Part shown: positions 17,104 to 26,256 of the stretch, in pieces | Layout of the letters: each line of letters opens with the position of its first letter | Numbering within the stretch: the first letter of the stretch is position 1 | DNA from: Christensenella massiliensis | GTDB taxonomy: Bacteria; Bacillota; Clostridia; Christensenellales; Christensenellaceae | Reading direction: 5' to 3' | Assembly: GCA_900155415.1 (NCBI GenBank) | Contig: LT700187.1 | Span: forward strand, 558,001-622,000 | Length of the DNA: 64,000 bases | Notes under the pieces: model-generated | Seen by the model: only the letters and a program-made list of their open reading frames with translations | Database searches by the model: none | Told to the model about the DNA's origin: nothing | Position numbers and translations under genes: made by a program

Positions 17104-17436
17104 ATGAAATTTGATAAAAGTATGACCTCAGTGGGTACATCCCTTCTGATCCTGCATCTGCTGGAAGTCCGGGATATGTATGGATATCAGATCATCAGCG
17201 AGCTTTCGGCCCAGTCGTGCAATGTATTCGAATTTCAGGAGGGCACCCTCTATCCGGTGCTGCATTCCATGCAGAAGGACGGCTATATCGATTCCTATGC
17301 TGTCAAGGCGGAAAACGGCCGCATGCGCAAATATTATAAGATCACGGAGCGCGGCAAAAGGCAGCTGCACACGAAAAAAAAGGAATGGCGGGCCTTTTCC
17401 GCGGCAATGGAACAGATGATAGGAGGCAGGGCGTGA
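17104..17436 (+). CDS. PadR-family transcriptional regulator
   Basis: This 110-residue winged-helix protein is typical of the PadR family. It has the N-terminal TSLLILHLLEVRDMYGYQI, the recognition segment FQEGTLYPVLHSMQKDGYI, and the wing KYYKITERGKRQL. PadR proteins usually repress their own operon and an associated membrane protein or exporter. The promoter directly upstream carries a perfect inverted repeat, supporting autoregulation. The stop overlaps the start of the membrane-protein gene by one base. The ribosome site before the ATG is weak (GGAAAG about 12 bases away). Confidence 0.93.
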   Translation: MKFDKSMTSVGTSLLILHLLEVRDMYGYQIISELSAQSCNVFEFQEGTLYPVLHSMQKDGYIDSYAVKAENGRMRKYYKITERGKRQLHTKKKEWRAFSAAMEQMIGGRA

Positions 17437-17966
17437 TGAAGCTGCAAAAGACCGCCTGCGATTACATCGACTCCGTATGCCGGAATATCCGTTCCCGGCG
17501 GGAACGCGAGCTGTTCCGCGCGGAGCTTTCGGATCACATCGAACAAAAAACGGCGGAGCTTATGCGCGGCGGGCGGGCGCAGGAGGAAGCTGAACGCGCG
17601 GCCGTCGAGAGCCTCGGCCCGGCGAAAACGATCTCGAAGGGCATGAATGCAGTCTACCGGCCGGCAGCGGTAAAGTATATCTTTCTTGCGACCACTCTGT
17701 TTCTCGCCTTTCTGAACGCCGCCCCGTGGCTTGCCTTTCTGTTCAATATCCCGAATATGCCGCTCGCGGTTTTTCCCGCTGAAGGCGATACTGCGGTCAT
17801 CGGCGGTGCGGACGGCCCAACGCGGATTTTCGTTTCCTCCGGAAGCTGGAGCATGATCTCTTTTATTCTTCCGCTCCTACTCGCCGTTTTCGCCTGCATC
17901 ACAGTCTGGCTTTTCCTTCGTCCAAAATTCGGCGGCAAAAACAACGATATGCATCCGCGCACCTGA
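17436..17966 (+). CDS. HAAS-domain membrane protein carrying an IGGADGPT motif
   Basis: This 176-residue protein has an N-terminal soluble helical region (about 1-75: YIDSVCRNI, LSDHIEQKTAEL, AVESLGPAKTIS) like the HAAS/DUF1700-type domains that accompany PadR regulators. A membrane helix follows at about 78-105, then an extracytoplasmic segment with VIGGADGPTRIFVSS and a second helix at about 140-163. The IGGADGPT motif is a hallmark of the beta subunit of Na+-translocating decarboxylases, yet the rest of that protein is absent. The ATG at 17436 has AGGAGG 8 bases upstream and is coupled to padR. Its function with PadR is unknown. Confidence 0.75.
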   Translation: MKLQKTACDYIDSVCRNIRSRRERELFRAELSDHIEQKTAELMRGGRAQEEAERAAVESLGPAKTISKGMNAVYRPAAVKYIFLATTLFLAFLNAAPWLAFLFNIPNMPLAVFPAEGDTAVIGGADGPTRIFVSSGSWSMISFILPLLLAVFACITVWLFLRPKFGGKNNDMHPRT

Positions 17967-17987
17967 CGGAAAGAAAAAAACGATCAT

Positions 17988-18401
17988 ATGAAAAAATTTC
18001 TTTTTCTACTTTGCTGTATCATTTGCGCCGTATTTCTTACAGCCGGCTGCGCGCCGTCTGTTTCCGCGACGCAGGCTTTGCCCGATATCACGCGGGAGAC
18101 AATCGGCGCATGGCCGGAAAACGAATATACGGAAAGTATTCCCCGGCCCGAGTACGGTACGCCTGATTTTATTCTTTCCGGGGAGTCGGACGGCTGCGAT
18201 TACTATTCCGTTTTTCTTTCCGGTATCACGCGGGAACAGGGAGAGCAGTATGTCAGCGCGCTCAAAGAGGCCGGGTTCCGCGAGATCGCGGCAGACAGCA
18301 ATCCCGCTTCGGCCGGTATTGTCTTGCGCAGGGATAACCTCCAGCTCGGCGTATCCATATCAGACGGAACGCTTGGACTTTATTTCGCATTCACATCCTG
18401 A
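17988..18401 (+). CDS. Small lipoprotein, unknown function
   Basis: This 137-residue protein has a lipoprotein signal peptide (MKKFLFLLCC then lipobox LTAGC, Cys near residue 21). The mature part of about 115 residues has alternating strands and a SGITREQGEQYVSALKEAGF segment, resembling small secreted Clostridial proteins that detect or bind at the cell surface. It lies 21 bases after the HAAS-like gene and is followed by a terminator, so it is probably the third gene of the PadR-controlled operon. No enzyme motif is seen. Confidence 0.75.
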   Translation: MKKFLFLLCCIICAVFLTAGCAPSVSATQALPDITRETIGAWPENEYTESIPRPEYGTPDFILSGESDGCDYYSVFLSGITREQGEQYVSALKEAGFREIAADSNPASAGIVLRRDNLQLGVSISDGTLGLYFAFTS

Positions 18402-18441
18402 AGTTTTATGCATGCCGGCATCGGCAAGAATGATGACGGTT

Positions 18442-18479
18442 AAAAAAACCGGGCGCTTCTCTGAACCGTCCGGTTTTTC
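18442..18479. terminator. Intrinsic terminator after the PadR operon
   Basis: AAAAACCGG pairs with CCGGTTTTT around a 20-base loop that can pair further (GG/CC). It is flanked by an A-tract and a T-tract, so it may act in both directions between the plus-strand lipoprotein gene and the minus-strand GNAT gene. Confidence 0.7.
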
Positions 18480-18507
18480 ATTCTTTCTTGTCCGCTTCCG
18501 AACTATT

Positions 18508-18996
18508 TTATCCCTTTTCCGGGAATATTTCCTTGAAATGCATTTCTTTTCCGCAGCCGCTTTTAAAAACGAGCGTCTCCTTTGTGACGCACATGGGGAT
18601 ATGCGGCACGCCATGATCGTCCGTCCGTTCCCCATCCTGCCGGAAACCAAAATTTTCATAGAACGCTTTGGCCTGCTCCTGTGCGTCGATACGCACCTGT
18701 GACGGCTCGAATTCGAACGCCTTGACGAGCAGGACGCGCATCATGAGGTCGCCTATCCCCTGTTTCCGTTCTTCTTTCAGCACACAGATGCGGCCGATGC
18801 GGAACGTCTTTCCGTCGTGATACACGCGCCCCGTTCCGACGGGCTTTTCCCCGTCGTAGATGACGACGTGCATCGATTGACTGTCGAATACGTCAAATTC
18901 GTCCTCCGGCGGAAATCCCTGTTCCTCCACGAACACCTTTTCGCGTATCGTTTTTGCATCGTCCGAAAGCCCGCAAAACCATTGGTTGGTGATCAA
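18508..18996 (-). CDS. GNAT-family N-acetyltransferase (ElaA-like)
   Basis: This 162-residue acetyltransferase begins with IREKVFVEEQGFPPEDEFD, the pattern seen in ElaA/YjcF-type GNATs. It carries the acetyl-CoA motif RIGRICVLKEERKQGIGDLMM at about 67-88 and AFYENFGFRQ near 118. The substrate is unknown. The TTG start at 18996 overlaps the dnaB stop by four bases (TTGA), with GAGGAGG about 10 bases upstream, so translation is coupled to dnaB. It is the last gene of the gdpP-rplI-dnaB operon. Confidence 0.88.
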   Translation of the reverse strand: MITNQWFCGLSDDAKTIREKVFVEEQGFPPEDEFDVFDSQSMHVVIYDGEKPVGTGRVYHDGKTFRIGRICVLKEERKQGIGDLMMRVLLVKAFEFEPSQVRIDAQEQAKAFYENFGFRQDGERTDDHGVPHIPMCVTKETLVFKSGCGKEMHFKEIFPEKG

Positions 18997-20372
18997 TATT
19001 CCGGCGCCTCCTCTTCGTCGTGGACATAATCCACTTCCATATATTTCGTGTATTCACCCTGCCACTGCATAGAGATCGCCCCCGTTGGACCGCTTCTCTG
19101 CTTGGCGATGATGATACGCGCTTTCCCCATATTTTCCGGTATCTTGTCCTCCGGATAATAGTCCTCCCGGTGGAGGAAGATGACCACATCGGCATCCTGT
19201 TCGATCGCACCCGATTCACGCAGGTCGGAAAGCATCGGATAGCGCGACTTTTTATCCCGCTTTTCCGAGGCACGGGAAAGCTGGGACAGCAGCAAAATCG
19301 GAACATTGAGCTCCTTTGCCATGATCTTGAGCGTCCGCGTGATCTGCGCGACCTCCTGCTGACGGCTTTCCGCGCGTCCGCCTGCCTGCATCAGCTGCAG
19401 ATAGTCGATCGCAATGAGGCCGAGCCCTTTGCTCTTCTTGAGGCTCTGCGCCTTGGCGAGCATTTCCGTCGGCGTGATGGACGCGGAATCGTCGATATAG
19501 ATCTCCGTTCCCGAAAGCTCCTTCATTGCCTCCGCAAATTTATTGATCTCTACAGTACCGATCTTTCCGGTGCGCGCGTCCTGACTATCCACCCGCGCCT
19601 GCGAGCAAAGCATACGCGTTGCGAGCTGATCAGCCGACATTTCGAGTGAGAACACAAGACAAACCGCCTTTTGCGTAAGGCCGATATACTCCACCATATT
19701 CATGGCAAAGCTCGTTTTTCCCATGCCCGGGCGTCCGGCGATCACGATGAGCTGCCCGCCCTGCAGACCGGACAGCATCTTATCCATCAGCGGGAAGCCC
19801 GCGGGCAGGCCCATGAGGCCGTCCTTGTTTTTCATCGCCTCGCTGATGATGACATAGCTTTGCTGCAGCGCCGCGGAAAGATGCTGCAGCGAACTGCGCT
19901 CATCCTGAAGTGCGAGCCGCAGGATCGCCGTCGCAGCCGCGTTGGCGATCTCCCGCGCGTCCTGCTCTCCCCGGTAACAATCGTCCGTGATCTTCATGCA
20001 CACGTCGATCATCTCCCGGAGCGACGCCTTTTCCTTTACGATACGAATGTAATGCTTGAGGTTAGCGACCGACGGAACGGTCATCGTGAGCCCGGAAAGA
20101 TATTCCATGCCGCCCATCGGCATATTGCCCTCCTGCTCAAGCTTTTGGCTGACCGTGACCATATCCACAGAAACGCCCGCGCGAACCAGTTCGTCCATTG
20201 CGCGGAAGATATTCCGGTGCTGCTGCTGGTAAAAATCCGTTTCGCGCAGGCTCTCCATTGCCTCAAACACGCACTTTTCGTTCAGGAGCATGCTGCCGAG
20301 GATCGACTGCTCTGCTTCCAGATTATTCGGCGCGATCCGCCCCTGCGGGACGCGCGCGGCTCCGTCAGCCAT
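18993..20372 (-). CDS. dnaB: Replicative DNA helicase DnaB
   Basis: This 459-residue hexameric helicase unwinds DNA at the replication fork. The N-terminal domain begins [14 protein letters not shown] (about 17-30). The RecA-like domain has Walker [15 protein letters not shown] near 208, Walker [14 protein letters not shown] near 316, and the arginine-finger region [16 protein letters not shown] near 385. No intein is present and length is normal. The start overlaps the end of rplI by 8 bases. The order gdpP-rplI-dnaB is a classic Firmicutes cluster. Confidence 0.97.
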   Translation of the reverse strand: MADGAARVPQGRIAPNNLEAEQSILGSMLLNEKCVFEAMESLRETDFYQQQHRNIFRAMDELVRAGVSVDMVTVSQKLEQEGNMPMGGMEYLSGLTMTVPSVANLKHYIRIVKEKASLREMIDVCMKITDDCYRGEQDAREIANAAATAILRLALQDERSSLQHLSAALQQSYVIISEAMKNKDGLMGLPAGFPLMDKMLSGLQGGQLIVIAGRPGMGKTSFAMNMVEYIGLTQKAVCLVFSLEMSADQLATRMLCSQARVDSQDARTGKIGTVEINKFAEAMKELSGTEIYIDDSASITPTEMLAKAQSLKKSKGLGLIAIDYLQLMQAGGRAESRQQEVAQITRTLKIMAKELNVPILLLSQLSRASEKRDKKSRYPMLSDLRESGAIEQDADVVIFLHREDYYPEDKIPENMGKARIIIAKQRSGPTGAISMQWQGEYTKYMEVDYVHDEEEAPEY

Positions 20373-20808
20373 CTACTACCTCTACCTTGAATGCGGTGCT
20401 CACCTCCGCATAGACCTTGACGCTCACATCATATTCTCCCAGCTCCTTGATGTTCGGAACAGAGAATTTCTTTTTATCGATCATAACGCCCAGCTTTTTT
20501 TCCATTTCGGCGGCGATCTCTTTTGCGGTGATCGCCCCGAACAGCTTACCGTTTTCCCCATGCTTGGCGGGGATCACGAGCGTCATGCCCGAAATGCGGT
20601 CGGCAAGCTCCCGCGCGTCCTGCTTTTCCACATCTTTCCTGTGTTTTTCCGCCGCATGTGCGATCGTCGCAGCGTTCAGATTCTGCGCATTGGCCTGTTT
20701 CGCCAGTTTTTTCGGAAACAGGAAATTGCGCGCATATCCATCGCTCACGTTTACGATATCTCCCGCTTTTCCTTTGCCCTTTACGTCTTCCGTCAAAATT
20801 ACTTTCAT
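20365..20808 (-). CDS. rplI: 50S ribosomal protein L9
   Basis: This 147-residue protein matches L9. The N-terminal rRNA-binding domain contains [19 protein letters not shown] and [17 protein letters not shown] long connecting helix follows (about 41-75), then a C-terminal domain with [13 protein letters not shown] and [13 protein letters not shown]9 binds 23S rRNA near the L1 stalk. Its AAGGAGA ribosome site lies within the last codons of gdpP, 5 bases upstream, consistent with a single operon. Confidence 0.97.
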   Translation of the reverse strand: MKVILTEDVKGKGKAGDIVNVSDGYARNFLFPKKLAKQANAQNLNAATIAHAAEKHRKDVEKQDARELADRISGMTLVIPAKHGENGKLFGAITAKEIAAEMEKKLGVMIDKKKFSVPNIKELGEYDVSVKVYAEVSTAFKVEVVDG

Positions 20809-20813
20809 CTGCT

Positions 20814-22769
20814 TTAGCTCTCCTTCTTATATTCTTCAATGGCCCGCCGCAGCTCTTTTTCCGCGGCGTCCCCGTCTATTCCTTTCAGCTGTGCTCCCGC
20901 GATCGTCGCGTGTCCGCCGCCGCCGAGCTTTTCCAGAATACGCTGGACGTTGATGCCGCCGATCGACCGGCCGGACACGATCACCGTATCTCCCTGCCGG
21001 CACAGCACGAACGAGGCCTTTATCCCCCGTATCCCGATCAGCGAATCGGCTGCCTGCGCCGCCAAAAGCTGCGGATTCTTCGCCCCCTCCGGACACCACG
21101 AGACCGCGACGCCGTCCTGTACCTTTGCATTCTGTACGACGCTTGCACGGGTCGAAAACGTCTCAAGATCATCCTGAAACAAATGCCGGATCGTCGTTGT
21201 ATCCGCACCCAGCTTACGCAGGTAGGAGGCCGCTTCAAAGGTACGCACCCCCGTTTTGAACGAGAAGCCCTTGGTGTCGATCGTGATTCCTGCAAGAAGC
21301 GCCTCGACCTCAAGCGGCTTGATATAAATCTTATCCGAAAAATATTCGATGATCTCCGTTACCATTTCGGCCGTGGAGGACGCATACGGCTCATACAGTG
21401 AGAGCGTCGGGGATTCAATGTGCGTCGTTCCCCGCACATGATGGTCGATCACCACCAGCGTGCCCGCCTGCCCCACGAGCTGCGGCGCGATGGTATAATC
21501 CTCCATCTGCGTATCCACGACCACCAGCATCGACTGGCCCTCCAGCAGATGCTCTGCCTCGGCAGGCGTCACCAGAACGTCCCTGTAGTCCGGATCCCGC
21601 TTCATCTCGTCGACGAGGCCCTGAACGGCCGCATTCGGCTTATCGAGGACGATATAGCTCCGCTTGCCCGCCTGCCGGGCGCATGCGTGGATGCCGAGCG
21701 CCGCCCCCATACAGTCGAGGTCCGGAACCGAATGCCCCATAGTCACCACCGTATCGCATTGTTCCATCAGGTTTTTCATCGCGTGCGAGAACATTCTCGC
21801 CTTAACGCGCGTGCGCTTCTCGATCGCCTGCTGGCCGCCGCCGTAAAATTTATAGCCGCCCTCGTCCTTTAAGACCGCCTGATCGCCGCCGCGGCCAAGC
21901 GCCAGCTCCAGCGCCGCGACCGCATTGCGGTTCGCCTCCTCCGGATTGTTCCCTACACCCGCGCCGATACTGAGCGTCGGAACAAACGCGGCGTTTCCCG
22001 TCTCGATCCCCTTTACATCGTTCAATATGGAAAATTTGCTCTGCATCAGCGAGGACAGATATCGCCGTTCAAAGAACATCAGGTATTTATCCCGGTCATA
22101 TTTCTGATAAACGCCCCGCACATTCGCCGTTTGCCTTGCAATGATACGGTCGACCTCTGCGTCGAGCTTAGCGTGCCCCTCCTGCGCCGTTCCGCGCAGG
22201 AGATCGCCGTATGCGTCCACCTGAATATGACAGACCGCCGCTGTTACGATACGGTACAGGTCGGACGCTTCGTAGGTGTTATTGACGTCGATCAGCCGGT
22301 AAATGGTATATTCTTTGCCGCCGAACCGTGCCGGGATCACCTCCTTGACATAGGTGACGTTGCCGATACGTACCTTGCGGTCTTTCGCCGGTTTATGCAG
22401 CTCCGGAAAAATGCGGAAAATATTCCTGCCCTCACAGCGCATGCCAGCCAGCATGGAAAAAGCAGGATTATGCCAGCCGATCACGCCGTTCTTTTTCGTA
22501 ATAGCGGTGGGCATCGTCACCGCGTTCACATATTTGTCGATCTCATCCGAGCAATCTGTAAGGATCTGCCCCGCGATTGCAAACCACCGCTCCTTGCGCA
22601 GCGTGGATACGATAAAATAAATCACGACGACTACAAAGATCGCGCTGATCATCACCGTGCGTATTTCATGGGGCTCCATCAGCATCGTGATCAGGACCGC
22701 CGCTGCAAGAAGCACCAGAATAAGGACCAATTCTGTCGAAATATAAATGCTGCGTTTTTTCTTGTCCAT
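20814..22769 (-). CDS. gdpP: Cyclic-di-AMP phosphodiesterase GdpP
   Basis: This 651-residue membrane enzyme has two N-terminal membrane helices (about 11-55), a PAS-like region, a degenerate GGDEF domain (about 170-300), and DHH-DHHA1 catalytic domains. Visible catalytic motifs are [14 protein letters not shown] near 346, VVVDTQ near 417, IDHHVRG near 440, and the DHHA1 motif [13 protein letters not shown] near 617. It degrades c-di-AMP, which in Firmicutes controls potassium and osmotic balance. It heads the operon with rplI, dnaB and the GNAT gene, and has a promoter about 60 bases upstream. Confidence 0.95.
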   Translation of the reverse strand: MDKKKRSIYISTELVLILVLLAAAVLITMLMEPHEIRTVMISAIFVVVVIYFIVSTLRKERWFAIAGQILTDCSDEIDKYVNAVTMPTAITKKNGVIGWHNPAFSMLAGMRCEGRNIFRIFPELHKPAKDRKVRIGNVTYVKEVIPARFGGKEYTIYRLIDVNNTYEASDLYRIVTAAVCHIQVDAYGDLLRGTAQEGHAKLDAEVDRIIARQTANVRGVYQKYDRDKYLMFFERRYLSSLMQSKFSILNDVKGIETGNAAFVPTLSIGAGVGNNPEEANRNAVAALELALGRGGDQAVLKDEGGYKFYGGGQQAIEKRTRVKARMFSHAMKNLMEQCDTVVTMGHSVPDLDCMGAALGIHACARQAGKRSYIVLDKPNAAVQGLVDEMKRDPDYRDVLVTPAEAEHLLEGQSMLVVVDTQMEDYTIAPQLVGQAGTLVVIDHHVRGTTHIESPTLSLYEPYASSTAEMVTEIIEYFSDKIYIKPLEVEALLAGITIDTKGFSFKTGVRTFEAASYLRKLGADTTTIRHLFQDDLETFSTRASVVQNAKVQDGVAVSWCPEGAKNPQLLAAQAADSLIGIRGIKASFVLCRQGDTVIVSGRSIGGINVQRILEKLGGGGHATIAGAQLKGIDGDAAEKELRRAIEEYKKES

Positions 22770-22828
22770 TTTCCTTACCGGGGCCGCTGCGCGGCGCTAT
22801 TCTCCCATAATAAATCTTCTATTTTACC

Positions 22829-22857
22829 ATCTTATAGCTTTTCCCCGGTTTCGTCAA
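22829..22857 (-). promoter_or_regulatory. Predicted promoter of the gdpP-rplI-dnaB operon
   Basis: On the minus strand, TTGACG (22857-22852) and TAAGAT (22834-22829) are separated by 17 bases, about 60 bases upstream of the gdpP ATG. Just upstream of this promoter a hairpin with AAAACGG/CCGTTTT arms precedes a T-rich run and may be a second terminator for the rpmA transcript. Confidence 0.6.
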
Positions 22858-22917
22858 CTTTTCCATCTGAAAAAATAAAACGGAAACGCTGGCCGTTTTG
22901 GCGGATGCGCCCCGCAT

Positions 22918-22949
22918 AAAAAAGGCATTCCCTCAGGAATGCCTTTTTT
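22918..22949. terminator. Intrinsic terminator after rplU-rpmA
   Basis: The near-perfect hairpin AAAAAAGGCATTCC / GGAATGCCTTTTTT has a 4-base loop. It lies 10 bases beyond the rpmA stop and provides a T-run in the minus-strand direction (also symmetric). Confidence 0.9.
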
Positions 22950-22959
22950 GCATCTTGAT

Positions 22960-23214
22960 TCAGTTCGCGTAAACGCTGACCTGTTTTTTGTCTCTGCCCT
23001 TGCGCTCAAACTTTACGATGCCGCTTTCAAGAGCGAACAGCGTATCGTCGCCGCCGCGGCCGACATTGACGCCGGGATGGATCTTCGTACCCCTCTGGCG
23101 AACCAGAATGTTGCCTGCGAGTACATATTGTCCGTCCGAACGCTTGATGCCGAGGCGTTTGGATTCAGAATCGCGTCCGTTTCTCGAACTGCCTACACCT
23201 TTCTTATGTGCCAT
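22960..23214 (-). CDS. rpmA: 50S ribosomal protein L27
   Basis: The 84-residue product is L27 ([21 protein letters not shown], then [15 protein letters not shown] and [13 protein letters not shown]). L27's N-terminus reaches the peptidyl-transferase centre. In most Firmicutes L27 begins with a short extension ending in Phe-Phe that the protease Prp removes. Here the protein starts directly at MAHKKG, and no in-frame start upstream would encode such an extension. In keeping with this, no prp gene sits between rplU and rpmA. Confidence 0.97.
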   Translation of the reverse strand: MAHKKGVGSSRNGRDSESKRLGIKRSDGQYVLAGNILVRQRGTKIHPGVNVGRGGDDTLFALESGIVKFERKGRDKKQVSVYAN

Positions 23215-23249
23215 AGAAATAACACCTCGCTTCTACATAAATTCCGGGA

Positions 23250-23822
23250 TCACTCTGCCGGTTTCTCAGCAGGCTTTTCAGCTGTTTTCTTTGCAGCGGG
23301 CTTCTTTTCCGCAGCAGGCTTTTCAGCTGTTTTCTTTGCAGCGGGCTTCTTCTCCGCAGCAGGCTTTTCAGCCGTCTTTTTTGCAGCGGGCTTCTTCTCC
23401 GCAGCAGGCTTTTCAGCCGTCTTTTTTGCAGCGGGCTTCTTTTCCGCAGCAGATTTTTCAGCCGTCTTTGCAGCGCTGTCTTTTTTCGCAGCGGCCGGCT
23501 TTGCTTTCGCAGTCTCTGTGCCGACCTGTACGATCTCTATTTTTGTATACGGCTGTCTGTGTCCCTGCTTCTTGCGGTAATCCTTCTTCGGCTTATACTT
23601 GAACACGATGACTTTCTTTGCCTTATCCTGTGCAAGCACTTTGCCCTTGACGACCAATTCCGCAAGAACCGGGTCTCCGATCTGGACCGTTTTTCCGTCC
23701 GACGCCATCAGCGCTTCAAACGTGACCTCAGAGCCTACCTCCGCGTCCAGCTTTTCAACCTTGACTACCGTTCCGGGCTCCACTTTATACTGCTTACCGC
23801 CGGATCTGATGATTGCATACAT
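23250..23822 (-). CDS. rplU: 50S ribosomal protein L21 with a repetitive Lys/Ala/Pro C-terminal tail
   Basis: From the ATG at 23822 (GGGAGGT 8 bases upstream) the protein is 190 residues, against about 103 for normal L21. Residues 1-103 are canonical: YAIIRSGGKQYKVEPG, VLAELVVKGKV, and VFKYKPKKDYRKKQGHRQPYT. The remaining 85 or so residues are low-complexity, with a 15-residue unit (TAEKPAAEKKPAAKK) repeated about four times. This is strongly basic and probably disordered, like histone-H1-type or AlgP-type tails. It may bind rRNA or DNA outside the ribosome surface. The gene leads the rplU-rpmA operon. Confidence 0.95.
   Translation of the reverse strand: MYAIIRSGGKQYKVEPGTVVKVEKLDAEVGSEVTFEALMASDGKTVQIGDPVLAELVVKGKVLAQDKAKKVIVFKYKPKKDYRKKQGHRQPYTKIEIVQVGTETAKAKPAAAKKDSAAKTAEKSAAEKKPAAKKTAEKPAAEKKPAAKKTAEKPAAEKKPAAKKTAEKPAAEKKPAAKKTAEKPAEKPAE
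23270..23460 (-). repeat. 45-bp tandem repeats within rplU
   Basis: About four copies of a 45-bp unit encode the 15-residue Lys/Ala/Pro repeat of the L21 tail. Copies differ only by a few synonymous pyrimidine changes (for example ctgttttc versus cgtctttt). The high identity suggests recent expansion by slippage or unequal recombination, and copy number may vary between strains. Confidence 0.9.
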
Positions 23823-23935
23823 GACCTTTACCTCCCTTACCCAGTCTCGCCGCAGTCGGCCCGCACCGCTGTGGTGCGCGTTCATGCCTATGCGAGCGGC
23901 TCAGTTAATTATGATACCATAACGGGGGGCTGCTG

Positions 23936-25465
23936 TCAACAGAAAACCTGTGTGTCGGAAAGAGCATTCTTATCCGTTACCCGCGTAATGATAATCTGTT
24001 CAGGATGCGCATTCCGCGTGCTCCTGATGAAAAAATGCGCGTTTTCAAAATGCGGCAGGATCGCCTGATTTTGGTTGTTGCGTGAAATGATATAATCTGC
24101 AAGCGTATCCGATACATCCACGATGAACATACCCTGTTCGTCCGGCTCGACCGACCGGATGATCTCCCGCCGGACGCGCATCGCCATATTTTCAAGGTTA
24201 TACACACGCCCCGAACCGTTGCAGCACGGGCATACCGCCTGCGTGAGGGCCGAAAGCTTGCGCCGCGTCTTTTTGCGCGTCATCTCCACAAGGCCGAGCT
24301 CGGTCATGCCCAGCACATTGGATTTGGTGCGGTCGTTTTTCAGCGCCTCTTTGAGCGCGTCTACCACCTTGTGCTTATTTTCGTCGGATTCCATATCGAT
24401 GAAATCGATGACGATGATCCCGCTTATATCCCGCAGGCGAAGCTGCCGCGCGATCTCCTGCGCCGCTTCGATGTTCGCGTTCAGGATCGTATCCTGAAGA
24501 TTGTCCTCGCCGATATACTTTCCGGTGTTCACATCCACGACCGTCAGCGCTTCCGTCTCATCGATCACAAGATAGCAGCCGTTTTTCATCCATACCTTGC
24601 GCTGGAGCGCCTTGCCGATCTTATCCTCGATCTCGTAGTAATCGAAAATATTACCCTCGTGCTCAAATAGCTTCAGCCGCTTTTCCATCCCCGGCGAAAC
24701 GATACTCACGACAGCAAGCACTTTTTCATAATAGTCCTTATCGTTGATGATAAATTCGTCCACATCCGGCGTGAACATATCGCGCACGGTACGGAACAAA
24801 AGCGTTTCTTCCGCATGGATCAGGCGCGGCGCAGTCACAAAGTCGGCTTTCTCCTGCACCTTCTGCCACAGGCGCACAAGGAACTTCAGCTCCGCTTCGA
24901 TCTCTTCGTCCGTTGCCTGCTCTGCAAGCGTACGGACGATCACACCCATATTCTTCGGCTTCAGGCGCGTCAAAAGCTCTTTCAGCTCTTCCCGCTTCTT
25001 CTCGTCCTCTATCCTGCGGGAAACGCCCACATGATCTACCGTCGGCATCAGAACGAGCAGCCTGTTCGGCAGGGTGATGTGCGTTGTGACGCGCGCCCCC
25101 TTCGTTCCGCCCGGCTGCTTTAAGACCTGCACCATGATCTCCTGATTCGGCTTCAATAGCTCTTTGATATTGGGAACTTCCAGTTTCTTTTTGATGTGCG
25201 CTTCATCTGCGCCCGCTTCAAAAACAAAATCCGACTCGTCGCACAGGATATCCCCGGCATATAAAAATGCGTTTTTATCGAGGCCTACATCAATGAAAGC
25301 GGCCTGCATCCCCGGAAGGATATTGGCTACCCTCCCTTTGTAAATGTTGCCGACAAGACGCTCTTTTCCGCGCGTTTCGACCTGTATTTCCACCAGTTCC
25401 CTGCCCTCCATAAGGGCTACGCGGGCTTCATGCGCATTGGCGTCGGCGATGATCCTTTTTAACAT
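23936..25465 (-). CDS. rng: Ribonuclease E/G family endoribonuclease
   Basis: This 509-residue protein fits RNase G rather than the longer RNase E. It has an S1-like domain (GNIYKGRVANILPGMQAAFIDVG), the 5'-sensor/RNase H-like region, the DNase I-like catalytic domain with VVDVNTGKYIGEDNLQ and IVIDFIDMESDENK (metal-binding aspartates), the Zn-link cysteines CPCCNGSG, and a small C-terminal domain. It processes rRNA and decays mRNA in the cytoplasm. The ATG at 25465 has AAGGAG 6 bases upstream and is preferred over a TTG 15 bases earlier. It follows the radical-SAM pair and ends just before the rplU promoter region. Confidence 0.93.
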   Translation of the reverse strand: MLKRIIADANAHEARVALMEGRELVEIQVETRGKERLVGNIYKGRVANILPGMQAAFIDVGLDKNAFLYAGDILCDESDFVFEAGADEAHIKKKLEVPNIKELLKPNQEIMVQVLKQPGGTKGARVTTHITLPNRLLVLMPTVDHVGVSRRIEDEKKREELKELLTRLKPKNMGVIVRTLAEQATDEEIEAELKFLVRLWQKVQEKADFVTAPRLIHAEETLLFRTVRDMFTPDVDEFIINDKDYYEKVLAVVSIVSPGMEKRLKLFEHEGNIFDYYEIEDKIGKALQRKVWMKNGCYLVIDETEALTVVDVNTGKYIGEDNLQDTILNANIEAAQEIARQLRLRDISGIIVIDFIDMESDENKHKVVDALKEALKNDRTKSNVLGMTELGLVEMTRKKTRRKLSALTQAVCPCCNGSGRVYNLENMAMRVRREIIRSVEPDEQGMFIVDVSDTLADYIISRNNQNQAILPHFENAHFFIRSTRNAHPEQIIITRVTDKNALSDTQVFC

Positions 25466-25483
25466 CGTTGGCTCCTTCAATTT

Positions 25484-26149
25484 TTAAAAAACATATTCAT
25501 AAAACGGGATCCGCTTCCCGTTCTCCATCGTGTAGCATTCCGTGCGGCATACGCTCCAGCCGGCCTGCAAGCCCGCCTCCTGCAAAAGCGCTTCTGCCAC
25601 GACCGCCGGATTGAGCGCCGCGCCGCTTGCATTTTTCAAAAGCAGACGCACCTCATCCTCCTGCACCTCCGCTTCGAGAAGCAGCGGGCGAATATCGATC
25701 TCCCTGTTTTTCCTATCCCGGGCAATATATCGCTCTGCTGCACAAAGCCGCCCCGCCGCCTCTTTTATTTTATCACAATCCTCATCGTTTTGAAAATGAA
25801 ATTTCACCCTGTAGGCGGCGCTTTCGCTTTGCGCCATCAGTTTTTTGGTCCCGGACACGGCATGCACATGAAGCACCCGAAGCTCAGTTGGCAATACGGC
25901 GTTCAGCGCCCGCTTCACCTCTTCCGGCCTCATATCCTGTGCAAGAGACAGCTCGAGATAGTCTCCCTCCGTCTCGTAGCCTACCGACAGCGGCGCGGCG
26001 AACGACATCACGATGTGGGGATTGAAGCCATGAGAATATTCCGCGGGCAGGTTTGCCCTGCGCACCGCTCGTCCGAATGCGCGCTGCATATCGAGATGGG
26101 ATATGTATTTGACTGCTCCGTGGCGGCTGTATTTGATAATTACTTTCAT
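25484..26149 (-). CDS. TIGR03936-family protein (DUF2344), partner of radical-SAM protein
   Basis: This 221-residue protein is of the DUF2344/TIGR03936 type. It begins with a KYSRHGAVKYISHLDMQRAFGRAVRR stretch (residues 6-31), followed by the LPAEYSHGFNPH and SVGYETEGDYLE motifs of the family. These proteins sit next to, or are fused to, a B12-type radical-SAM protein; their role is not established. The start is the ATG at 26149. This start codon and its first codons are duplicated twice upstream in 164-bp repeats, so the true gene has an unusual leader of about 350 bases after the radical-SAM stop. Confidence 0.88.
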   Translation of the reverse strand: MKVIIKYSRHGAVKYISHLDMQRAFGRAVRRANLPAEYSHGFNPHIVMSFAAPLSVGYETEGDYLELSLAQDMRPEEVKRALNAVLPTELRVLHVHAVSGTKKLMAQSESAAYRVKFHFQNDEDCDKIKEAAGRLCAAERYIARDRKNREIDIRPLLLEAEVQEDEVRLLLKNASGAALNPAVVAEALLQEAGLQAGWSVCRTECYTMENGKRIPFYEYVF

Positions 26150-26256
26150 AGTTCTCTTTTCTTTCGTTTTTAGAGGATGTTCTTTTTCGGTCCCGCTCCG
26201 CTTCACCTGCAAAAGAACCGCTGAACTATCTCTCTTTGCCTGTCGCTTGCGCTCCG

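Noticed and set aside
23270-23460. Tandem 45-bp repeats considered as a CRISPR array
   Set aside because: There are no unique spacers; the units are contiguous and encode the L21 tail in frame.
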